Shown here: positions 5,799 through 11,725 of the stretch, in pieces
Layout: each line of letters begins with the position of its first letter
Position numbering within the stretch: position 1 is the first letter of the stretch
Source of the DNA: an uncultured Anaerotignum sp.
Lineage (GTDB): Bacteria; Bacillota; Clostridia; Lachnospirales; Anaerotignaceae
Direction: 5' to 3'
NCBI GenBank assembly: GCA_910578425.1
Contig: CAJTQX010000038.1
Location: 1,603-27,300 of the forward strand
DNA length: 25,698 nucleotides
Notes under the pieces: generated by a model
What the model saw: only the letters and a program-made list of their open reading frames with translations
The model's database searches: none
Told to the model about the DNA's origin: nothing
Translations under genes and position numbers: made by a program

Positions 5799-7937
5799 TT
5801 ATACCCCTTTCATGGAAAGCGAGATCCGCTTTTTCTCCAAATCCACGGAAAGCACCTTCACTTTTACAATATCCCCCAGCTTGACCGCTTCCAGCGGGTG
5901 CTTGATAAACCTGTCGCAAATCTGCGAGATATGCACCAGCCCGTCCTGATGCACGCCGATGTCAACAAATACGCCGAAATCAATTACATTGCGGACCGTT
6001 CCCGTCAGTACCATGCCCTCCTGCAAATCCTCCATAGAAAGCACATCGCTGCGCAGTACAGGGGCGGGAGCCTCATCACGCGGGTCACGCCCGGGTTTTT
6101 CCAGTTCCTTTATCATATCCTCCAAAGTCGGTACGCCAACGCCGATCTGTTCCGCCGTTTTTTCCGGTATGACAACCTTTTTCCGCAGCCCGCTGATGCG
6201 CCTGCAGGCTACGTCCTCCAGAGAAAAGCCGCAGACCTTCAGCAGCTGTTCTGCTGCTTTGTAGCTTTCAGGGTGGATTCCGGTGTTGTCCAGCGGCATT
6301 GTGCTTTCCGGCAGCCGCAGGAAGCCCGCACACTGCTCATATGCTTTCGGTCCCAGCTTTGGCACCTTCAGCAGTTCCTTCCTTGTGGAAAACTTACCGT
6401 TTTCCTCTCGGTATTTCAGGATATTTTTGGCAACTGTGCTGTTGATTCCCGCCACATAGGAAAGCAGGGCGGGGCTTGCTGTATTCAGGTCAACGCCGAC
6501 GCTGTTTACACAGTCCTCCACTACGCCGCCCAGAGCTTCGCCCAGCCGCTTTTGATTCATATCATGCTGGTACTGCCCCACACCGATAGACTTCGGGTCG
6601 ATTTTTACCAGTTCTGCCAAAGGGTCCTGTATCCGTCTGCCAATGGAAACCGCGCTTCGCAGGGAAACGTCATACTCCGGAAATTCCTCCGCCCCCAGCT
6701 TGGACGCGGAATAGACGGACGCACCCGCTTCATTTGCAATGATATACTGTACCTTCCGCTTTGTTTTTTTGAGCATTTCCGCTACAAAAAGTTCTGATTC
6801 GCGTGACGCTGTGCCGTTGCCGATGGAAATGAGGTCTATGCTGTGCTTTTCAATCAGCGCCAGCAGTTTTTTCTCCGCTTCGGCAGTTTTGTTCTGCGGC
6901 GGGGTAGGGTAAACAACCGTTGTTTCCAGCGGCTTGCCCGTTGCGTCAATTACGGCGATTTTGCAGCCTGTGCGGTATGCAGGGTCAAGCGCGAGCACGA
7001 CTTTCCCGCTGATGGGTGGCTGCAAAAGGAGCTGTTTCAGGTTTTCGCGGAAAACGCCAATGGCGGATTCCTCTGCCTGCTCCGTCAGATCGTTCCGAAT
7101 TTCACGTTCCAAAGAGGGGGCGATGAGCCTTTTGTAGCTGTCCGCAATGACCTCCCGCAAAATTTCCGCGGTCTGGCTGTTTTTGCGTATCATATTTCGC
7201 TCCATGCGCTGCAAAACTGCCGCTTCGTCGCCTTCCAGCTTTACGGAAAGGAATCCTTCCTTTTCGCCGCGGTTCATAGCAAGGATACGGTGTCCCGCCG
7301 CCTTTTTCAGCGGTTCGGAGTAATCGTAATACATTTCGTATACGGAAGGCTCGTCCTTTGCTTTCCTGGAAAGCAGAGAACCGTTTTTCAGCAGTTCTCC
7401 GCGCAGAAGCTTCCGCAGTTCCGCATCATCGGAAATACGCTCGGCAAGAATGTCCTTTGCGCCCTGCAGGGCGTCCTCTATGGTTTCTACGCCTTTTTCC
7501 GCGTCAAGGAACGCGGCGGCATATTCTTCCAGAGGAACAGGAAGACGTTGGCCCCAGAGCATTTCGGCAAGCGGCTCCAACCCTTTTTCTTTGGCAATGG
7601 AGGCCCTTGTGCGGCGTTTCGGACGGAAAGGACGGTAAATATCGTCAATTTCTGTCTGTGTTTCCGCCTGTTCCAGTTTTGCGGCAAGCTCGTCTGTCAG
7701 GCTGCCCTGTTCGGCAATGGCGTTTTTCACCTGCTCCCGTTTTTCCTCCAGATTGCGCAGGGAGGCAAGCCGCTCCGACAGCCGGCGGATAATCTGGTCG
7801 TCCAAAGAGCCGGTCATTTCCTTCCGGTAACGGGCGATAAATGGCACAGTGTTGCCCTCGTCCAGCAGCTTTACGGTGTTTTCTACCTGGGAGAGGCGGA
7901 TTTCCAGTTCTTCCTGCAATTTTTTCAATATATCCAT
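5799..7937 (-). CDS. tex: Tex-family RNA-binding transcriptional accessory protein
   Basis: The 712-residue product is a full-length Tex protein. The N-terminal Tex/Spt6-like helical domain includes NTVPFIARYRKE (about residues 29-40) and IDDIYRPFRPKRRTRA (about 97-112). A YqgF/RNase H-like domain follows near 320-450 (VLALDPAYRTGCKIAVID). Helix-hairpin-helix repeats include VGVDLNTASPALLSYVAGI near 495, and a C-terminal S1 RNA-binding domain starts near 640 (GMVLTGTVRNVIDFGVFVDI). Tex binds nucleic acids and is linked to transcription and expression of some virulence and toxin genes; its exact role here is unknown. AAGGAGA lies 10 bases upstream of the start. A small CCGGC/GCCGG hairpin (7961-7976) lies in the leader. 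The gene stands alone on the minus strand. Confidence 0.95.
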   Translation of the reverse strand: MDILKKLQEELEIRLSQVENTVKLLDEGNTVPFIARYRKEMTGSLDDQIIRRLSERLASLRNLEEKREQVKNAIAEQGSLTDELAAKLEQAETQTEIDDIYRPFRPKRRTRASIAKEKGLEPLAEMLWGQRLPVPLEEYAAAFLDAEKGVETIEDALQGAKDILAERISDDAELRKLLRGELLKNGSLLSRKAKDEPSVYEMYYDYSEPLKKAAGHRILAMNRGEKEGFLSVKLEGDEAAVLQRMERNMIRKNSQTAEILREVIADSYKRLIAPSLEREIRNDLTEQAEESAIGVFRENLKQLLLQPPISGKVVLALDPAYRTGCKIAVIDATGKPLETTVVYPTPPQNKTAEAEKKLLALIEKHSIDLISIGNGTASRESELFVAEMLKKTKRKVQYIIANEAGASVYSASKLGAEEFPEYDVSLRSAVSIGRRIQDPLAELVKIDPKSIGVGQYQHDMNQKRLGEALGGVVEDCVNSVGVDLNTASPALLSYVAGINSTVAKNILKYREENGKFSTRKELLKVPKLGPKAYEQCAGFLRLPESTMPLDNTGIHPESYKAAEQLLKVCGFSLEDVACRRISGLRKKVVIPEKTAEQIGVGVPTLEDMIKELEKPGRDPRDEAPAPVLRSDVLSMEDLQEGMVLTGTVRNVIDFGVFVDIGVHQDGLVHISQICDRFIKHPLEAVKLGDIVKVKVLSVDLEKKRISLSMKGV

Positions 7938-7987
7938 ATAGACATTCTCCTTATTCCTATCCGGCTTTCCTGCCGGTTTTGTACTTC

Positions 7988-8017
7988 ATTATAGCATAAA
8001 CCAGGAGGAAATGTGGA
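7988..8017 (-). promoter_or_regulatory. Probable sigma-A promoter of tex with extended -10
   Basis: On the minus strand TCCACA (8017-8012) is followed after 18 bases by TATAAT (7993-7988), preceded by TGC as an extended -10. The transcript would start about 45 bases before the tex start codon. Confidence 0.55.
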
Positions 8018-8145
8018 AAAAATTTGTTTTCCCGCTTTCTGCGGACAGGATTCCGCTCCTTTCGCCGGATTCCGGCTATGGCTGCTGTGATTCGTTGATT
8101 CATATGACTTATTGCAATTTATTTCATTTTATTTGCAATATATAC

Positions 8146-8174
8146 TTGACATTTAGGAAATTATATCGTATTAT
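8146..8174 (+). promoter_or_regulatory. Consensus sigma-A promoter for the 8264-9760 gene run
   Basis: TTGACA (8146-8151), exactly 17 bases, then TATTAT (8169-8174). This is the best housekeeping promoter in the window. The expected start near 8181 gives a leader of about 80 bases before the HExxH membrane protein. The 326-base gap between tex and that gene holds only the two divergent promoters and AT-rich sequence. Confidence 0.8.
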
Positions 8175-8263
8175 CAGAATTGTAAAGGGCAATGTGAAAA
8201 AGAGCGTTGAAGGGGAAGATATGGTTTTACCTGTTTCATATTTTCGGAAAGGGGATGGAAGGC

Positions 8264-8776
8264 TTGAAAGAAAATATGCAAAGCAGTATGAGAAAATGGA
8301 TTGCCCTTATTGCAGCTGTTTTTTTATACTATCTGATACATGAAGGGTGTCATTTCGCTGCCGCTATGGGCTATGGCGTATTTGAGGGGGTCAGGGTTTT
8401 GGGACTGGGGCTTCAGGTGGTGGTGAAAGAGGGCCTTATGACAGATTTGCAGGAAGCAGTATTCTGCGCCGTCGGGAGCGCGGGCACGTTATTCGCGGCG
8501 TATATGCTGGTTTTCTTTTCCGCAAGGATTACGAAAAGCAAAAATAAGGTGTTGAAAGCTGTCTGCTATTATACAACGCTGGTCCTGCTTCTGCTTGACC
8601 CGTTATATTTAACAATACAATATCAATTTGTCGGCGGTGGGGATATGAATGGGATTCTGTTGTTGAACATTCCTGAAACGGCAGTCCAGATTTTTTTCGG
8701 AATGGTTACAGCAGCCAATGGCTTCCTGATCGCAAAAAAAGTTTACCCGCTATATCAGCAAAGCTTTCGGAAATAG
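8264..8776 (+). CDS. Membrane protein with HExxH motif, M50-like putative metalloprotease
   Basis: The product is about 170 residues and mostly hydrophobic. A zinc-protease type HEGCH motif lies at residues 26-30, at the end of the first membrane segment, as in site-2-protease (M50) relatives. Two or three further segments follow: around GSAGTLFAAYMLVFF, around YTTLVLLLLDPLYLTI, and near the C terminus. A GGGDMNGI stretch after the third could supply the aspartate metal ligand, which is inference. It would be an intramembrane or membrane-associated peptidase, or a degenerate relative. The start is uncertain: TTG at 8264 has AAAGGGG with 9-base spacing, ATG at 8255 has no spacing, and TTG at 8207 has a weak site. 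It precedes an HTH regulator gene and has its own strong promoter. Confidence 0.65.
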   Translation: MKENMQSSMRKWIALIAAVFLYYLIHEGCHFAAAMGYGVFEGVRVLGLGLQVVVKEGLMTDLQEAVFCAVGSAGTLFAAYMLVFFSARITKSKNKVLKAVCYYTTLVLLLLDPLYLTIQYQFVGGGDMNGILLLNIPETAVQIFFGMVTAANGFLIAKKVYPLYQQSFRK

Positions 8777-8864
8777 CAGCCTGCGGCGAAAGGACGAGCC
8801 GCGCATTTGGCTGTCTGTTCCTGAAAATCAGAACGTTTGGCGGTATTGGAAAGGATGTGGTATT

Positions 8865-9065
8865 TTGAAAAACCTGAAAATGAAATCAGCGCGTGCTGCG
8901 AAAGATTTTTCGCAGGAAGAGCTTGCACAGGCAACAGGCGTGACAAGGCAGACCATCGGCATGATCGAATCTGGGAAGTACAACCCAACGCTGAGTCTTT
9001 GTGTTGCTATCTGCAAGGCGTTGGATAAAACGCTGGATGAATTGTTTTGGGAGGAAGAGACATGA
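8865..9065 (+). CDS. Small Xre-family HTH transcriptional regulator
   Basis: The 66-residue protein is a bare helix-turn-helix domain of the Cro/C1 (Xre) type. The HTH runs at about residues 16-38 (QEELAQATGVTRQTIGMIE), followed by SGKYNPTLSLCVAICKALDKTLDELFW, the usual fourth and fifth helices. Such single-domain regulators usually control the membrane protein genes next to them. The start is TTG with GGAAAGGA about 10 bases upstream; an internal ATG at 8880 is possible but would trim the domain. Its TGA overlaps the ATG of the next gene (ATGA), so the two are translationally coupled. Confidence 0.85.
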   Translation: MKNLKMKSARAAKDFSQEELAQATGVTRQTIGMIESGKYNPTLSLCVAICKALDKTLDELFWEEET

Positions 9066-9289
9066 GCGCGCCGCCGGAAAAAATCTTTCTGCTGAGGGAC
9101 GGTTTCCGGTGTCTGTTGTTTGCAGATGCACTGTGTGTGCCGCTGCGGGTGTTTTTGTTTGGTTTCTGTCCGGCGGAGCTGGCTGTAGGGCTGTTCCCGC
9201 TGACCTGCCTTTTCCTGTATCTCCCGCTTCGATGCAGGACATTGCAGTTGGGTATCCATAATTTTTTTGAATATTTTGAGGAGGAATGA
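9062..9289 (+). CDS. Small membrane protein coupled to the HTH regulator
   Basis: The 75-residue product has two hydrophobic segments: about residues 17-35 (RCLLFADALCVPLRVFLFG) and 42-57 (ELAVGLFPLTCLFLYLPL). It ends in an acidic tail. The ATG overlaps the stop of the HTH gene, with GGGAGG 7 bases upstream. It is followed after three bases by another membrane protein gene. I do not recognise the family; position suggests a function with the neighbouring membrane protein, under the control of the HTH regulator. Confidence 0.65.
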   Translation: MSAPPEKIFLLRDGFRCLLFADALCVPLRVFLFGFCPAELAVGLFPLTCLFLYLPLRCRTLQLGIHNFFEYFEEE

Positions 9290-9292
9290 AAA

Positions 9293-9760
9293 ATGATGAT
9301 GCAACAGATGAAAGATGAACGCGTTGAACAGGCGAAACATAAAATTTACGCAGAACTGATGCTGATTTCTTATGGCATCATTGTAGTGTCCTATTGTATA
9401 AAAGCGATTTATTTTGAGATGAGCATGCGCCAGTGTGCTACGGAGTTTATCATTCTGATTTTGGCACCGTTGTATCAGGCAGTGCGCAGCCGGCAGATGG
9501 GAGTTGTATTCGGCGATGTTAAAACTGCATGGTGGAAGCAGATGTTCCCTGTGCTGGGCATTGTTATCTTTCTGTTTGGTCTGGTGACTGCCAGAAATTA
9601 TATGAATGGAAAGGCGGTATGGGTTTCTACAAACATTTCCGCCGGAATGATATTCATGGCGTCATTTATTGTTATTTTCGCAGTAGTGCGGTTCCTTGTA
9701 GTCTGTGCAGAACGGCGGCGCGCAGAAAAGCTGGAACGCGAATATGACGAAGAAGATTAA
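9293..9760 (+). CDS. Four-helix membrane protein, possibly DUF6773-like
   Basis: The 155-residue protein starts with a charged amphipathic segment (residues 1-17). Probable membrane segments follow: about 21-41 (ELMLISYGIIVVSYCIKAIY), 48-62 (ATEFIILILAPLY), 84-99 (MFPVLGIVIFLFGLV) and 115-137 (AGMIFMASFIVIFAVVRFLVV). The tail is highly charged and cytoplasmic (ERRRAEKLEREYDEED). The start at the first of three ATGs (9293) is 8 bases after GAGGAGG. Small proteins of this shape commonly sit directly after an Xre-type regulator in Clostridia; the match to DUF6773 is from memory and unverified. Role unknown. Confidence 0.7.
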   Translation: MMMQQMKDERVEQAKHKIYAELMLISYGIIVVSYCIKAIYFEMSMRQCATEFIILILAPLYQAVRSRQMGVVFGDVKTAWWKQMFPVLGIVIFLFGLVTARNYMNGKAVWVSTNISAGMIFMASFIVIFAVVRFLVVCAERRRAEKLEREYDEED

Positions 9761-9946
9761 AAAAGACATTTTATGGGCGTTGTCATAAAAATTTCGATGT
9801 TTGAAGCGTCCGGACAGTTAGGACTTTTCAGGCAGTCTCTGTCGGCGTCTGACTTACGGAATCAACTGAAAAGAAGAAGTTGTTTTCTTAAGTCAGGCTG
9901 CCGTTACAGTCCATATCTTTTTGGATTGTGGGAGGGCGTTTCGTTT

Positions 9947-9976
9947 TTCATATCCCCCGGCAAAAAAGCATATACA
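9947..9976 (+). promoter_or_regulatory. Sigma-E-type promoter upstream of spoIIID
   Basis: TTCATATC (9947-9954), 14 bases, then CATATACA (9969-9976). This fits the mother-cell sigma-E pattern (about GTCATATT - N14 - CATACANT) closely, and spoIIID is a known sigma-E gene in Bacillus. The start would lie near 9983, about 25 bases before the TTG start codon. The rest of the 247-base gap from 9761 has no other clear feature. Confidence 0.65.
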
Positions 9977-10007
9977 TAACCAAGATAATTTTAGAGGAGT
10001 GCTTGGT

Positions 10008-10262
10008 TTGAAAACGTATATCGAAGAGAGGGCGGTCGAAGTTGCGAAATTTATGATCCATACCAATGCTACCGTAAGAGAAACTGCGAAAAAATTTGGA
10101 ATCAGTAAATCGACTGTACACAAGGATATTACCGACAGGGTAGAAAGTATTGACCCTGAGCTTGCGAAATCCGTCCGCAGGGTTTTAGAGGTCAACAAGG
10201 CGGAACGCCACATTCGGGGCGGACTGGCTACGCGTGAAAAATATCTGCAAAAAAGCAAATGA
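10008..10262 (+). CDS. spoIIID: Stage III sporulation transcriptional regulator SpoIIID
   Basis: The 84-residue product matches SpoIIID along its length: an N-terminal YIEERAVEVAKFMI, an HTH at about residues 22-43 (TVRETAKKFGISKSTVHKD), and the basic C-terminal part with NKAERHIRGG. SpoIIID is a mother-cell DNA-binding protein that activates and represses many genes between the sigma-E and sigma-K stages. The start is TTG; GAGGAG lies about 9 bases upstream. An in-frame ATG at 9921 lies ahead of the probable sigma-E promoter and is rejected. The gene shows that the host makes endospores or descends from spore formers. It is followed by a bidirectional terminator shared with the Crp/Fnr gene. 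Confidence 0.95.
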   Translation: MKTYIEERAVEVAKFMIHTNATVRETAKKFGISKSTVHKDITDRVESIDPELAKSVRRVLEVNKAERHIRGGLATREKYLQKSK

Positions 10263-10276
10263 ACAAAATGCAACAT

Positions 10277-10312
10277 GAAAAGAAAAGCCCTTTCCAGGGG
10301 CTTTTCTTTTAC
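10277..10312. terminator. Bidirectional terminator between spoIIID and the Crp/Fnr gene
   Basis: AGAAAAGCCC (10281-10290) pairs perfectly with GGGCTTTTCT (10298-10307), with T-rich flanks on both strands (CTTTTCTTTT on plus; the AAAAGAAAAG side on minus). It is placed so as to end both convergent transcripts. Confidence 0.85.
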
Positions 10313-10953
10313 AGCAGCCGCATCAGTTTCCCGTTTCTTTCCAAAAGCCCTTCTTCCTTCATTTTTTTGAGTTCCCGCATCATCGCGCTGCGGTCAACGC
10401 AAAGAAAGTTTGCCAGAGCCATCAGTGAAAATGGCAGCGGAAAGACAGGGGACCCTGCCTGCGCGCTTAGTATGCGGAAATAGCACAGAAGTTTTCCGCG
10501 GATTGAGCGGTGGCTGAGAATATCCACTTTTTCTGTCAGCCGCATGACTTTTCCCGCCATCAGATGCATAAGGTTTTCCACCAGTTTAGAATGATGGAGG
10601 CAGGCGTTTGGGCAGCGTTTTATGATATGTTGTTTTTCGATGAAAAGTACCCGGCAGTCCTGCTCGCAAAGCACAAGGATTGTATCCTCCTGATTGCCGA
10701 ATGTGAAAGCATCGCCAAAAATCCCGGAATCCTCAATATATTCCAGCATATCCAGAGAACCGTCCATACGGATACGGCTGATGGAAATGCAGCCCTCAAG
10801 CAGGAGCCCGATGTAATCCCCAAAAGAATTGTGTATGGAAATCGTTTCTTTTTCTTTGTAATTTTTTTGAAAGCTCTGAAAGCAGACAAGCATTTGCTGA
10901 ATATCTTCGTCAGTAATTCCCGAAAAAAGTTCATTTTTGCTTAAATTTTCCAT
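10309..10953 (-). CDS. Crp/Fnr-family transcriptional regulator
   Basis: The 214-residue length is typical of the family. An N-terminal cyclic-nucleotide-like beta-roll domain covers about residues 10-120 (LLLEGCISISRIRMDG and GIFGDAFTF segments). A dimerisation helix lies near 125-145 and a winged HTH at about 150-214, with SLMALANFLCVDRSAMMRELKKMKEEG as recognition region. Cysteines are scattered (C24, C54, C96, C99, C116, C120 region) but do not form an N-terminal FNR cluster, so iron-sulfur sensing is not evident. It is divergent from a desulfoferrodoxin gene, suggesting a role in oxygen, redox or nitrosative response. GGAGGA lies 5 bases before the ATG. A 16-base palindrome in its own leader suggests autoregulation. 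Confidence 0.85.
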   Translation of the reverse strand: MENLSKNELFSGITDEDIQQMLVCFQSFQKNYKEKETISIHNSFGDYIGLLLEGCISISRIRMDGSLDMLEYIEDSGIFGDAFTFGNQEDTILVLCEQDCRVLFIEKQHIIKRCPNACLHHSKLVENLMHLMAGKVMRLTEKVDILSHRSIRGKLLCYFRILSAQAGSPVFPLPFSLMALANFLCVDRSAMMRELKKMKEEGLLERNGKLMRLL

Positions 10954-10967
10954 AAATTCCTCCGGAT

Positions 10968-10983
10968 TGTTGCATTTGCAACA
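10968..10983. promoter_or_regulatory. Palindromic operator candidate for the Crp/Fnr protein
   Basis: TGTTGCA-TT-TGCAACA is a perfect dyad of 7-base arms, the size of a Crp/Fnr site. It falls about +12 to +27 in the transcript of the Crp/Fnr gene and next to its ribosome binding site, a position that would repress by blocking transcription. Confidence 0.6.
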
Positions 10984-11001
10984 TGATTTTTCTGCTAGTT
11001 C

Positions 11002-11030
11002 ATGATATCATAAAAGAAAAAGGTTGTCAA
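11002..11030 (-). promoter_or_regulatory. Sigma-A promoter of the Crp/Fnr gene
   Basis: On the minus strand TTGACA (11030-11025), 17 bases, then TATCAT (11007-11002). The -10 lies inside a small palindrome ATGATATCAT (11002-11011). The transcript would begin near 10995. Confidence 0.75.
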
Positions 11031-11177
11031 AGAAAAAAGAGACGTTCTCTCTCGAAATTATAGAATAGATCCATGTTTTTTTGGAAAAATATGATAACAT
11101 CATAAAAAGTCAGACACTTTTACGGATATACCGGTATGATACGGGATATTCAAAACAAAATGAAGGAGGATACAGAG

Positions 11178-11561
11178 ATGAAAACACCCAGATTTTTCAA
11201 ATGTGAACACTGCAGGAACATCATTGTAATGGTGGAGGACAAAGGCGTGCCTGTTGTCTGCTGTGGTGAGAAAATGAAGGAACTGACTGCCAATACTTCC
11301 GATGGCGCGTCTGAAAAGCATGTACCTGTTGCCAGCGTATCGGGGAATACGGTCAAAGCGGTTGTGGGCGATGTCGGCCATCCCATGCTGGAGGAACACC
11401 ATATTGCGTGGATTTATCTGGAAACCAATCAGGGCGGACAGATGAAGTATCTGGAGCATACCGGCGCGCCGGAGGCTGTATTCGCGCTTGCAGAGGGCGA
11501 AAAAGCCGTTGCGGTCTATGAATACTGCAACCTGCATGGGCTTTGGAAAAAAGAGTTGTAA
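11178..11561 (+). CDS. dfx: Desulfoferrodoxin (two-iron superoxide reductase)
   Basis: The 127-residue protein has both iron centres. The N-terminal desulforedoxin-type FeCys4 centre is formed by C9, C12, C28 and C29. The catalytic centre has the His4-Cys ligand set H48 (in EKHVPV), H68, H74, C117 and H120 (CNLHGLW). It reduces superoxide to hydrogen peroxide in the cytoplasm without releasing oxygen, using electrons from rubredoxin-type carriers. The start at 11178 follows AAGGAGG (11163-11169) at about 8 bases; an upstream in-frame ATG at 11136 would bury that site. The gene is followed after 164 bases by a flavodiiron fusion that carries a rubredoxin domain, so the two form an oxygen-defence pair. 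Confidence 0.93.
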   Translation: MKTPRFFKCEHCRNIIVMVEDKGVPVVCCGEKMKELTANTSDGASEKHVPVASVSGNTVKAVVGDVGHPMLEEHHIAWIYLETNQGGQMKYLEHTGAPEAVFALAEGEKAVAVYEYCNLHGLWKKEL

Positions 11562-11574
11562 AAGGTGAGAACCG

Positions 11575-11695
11575 CAGGGCCTTGCCACGCATCCCCGCTG
11601 GAGCTTTATGCTCCAGACTCTGATTGCTGCAAACTTTATTTTGCGACGACCGGAGCCCTTTGCGGAGGTTTGCGGGCAAAGCCCTCAAGGTTTTA
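11575..11695 (+). repeat. Diverged copy of the dispersed hairpin module
   Basis: The gap between dfx and the flavodiiron gene holds a CTGGAGC/GCTCCAG hairpin near 11609-11627, a GCAAACTTTATTTTGC segment, GGAGCCCTTTGCGGAGG, and a terminal GCGGGCAAAGCCCTCAAGGTTTT. The order and the AAGGT tail match the module seen elsewhere, but the stems are decayed. Confidence 0.5.
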
Positions 11696-11725
11696 TCAAT
11701 CTAAAAATATCAAGGAGGTAATATC

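Noticed and set aside
5754..7994. Two long plus-strand open frames opposite tex (5754-6797 and 6843-7994)
   Set aside because: The composition is odd (rich in Phe, Gln and Arg), there are no domains, and both lie fully over a conserved full-length Tex gene.
8011..8343. Open frame of 110 codons before the HExxH gene
   Set aside because: It spans the strong promoter at 8146-8174 and overlaps the membrane protein in another frame; no domain is visible.
9773..9979. Open frame of 68 codons upstream of spoIIID
   Set aside because: It has no ribosome binding site, overlaps the sigma-E promoter and shows no recognisable protein features.
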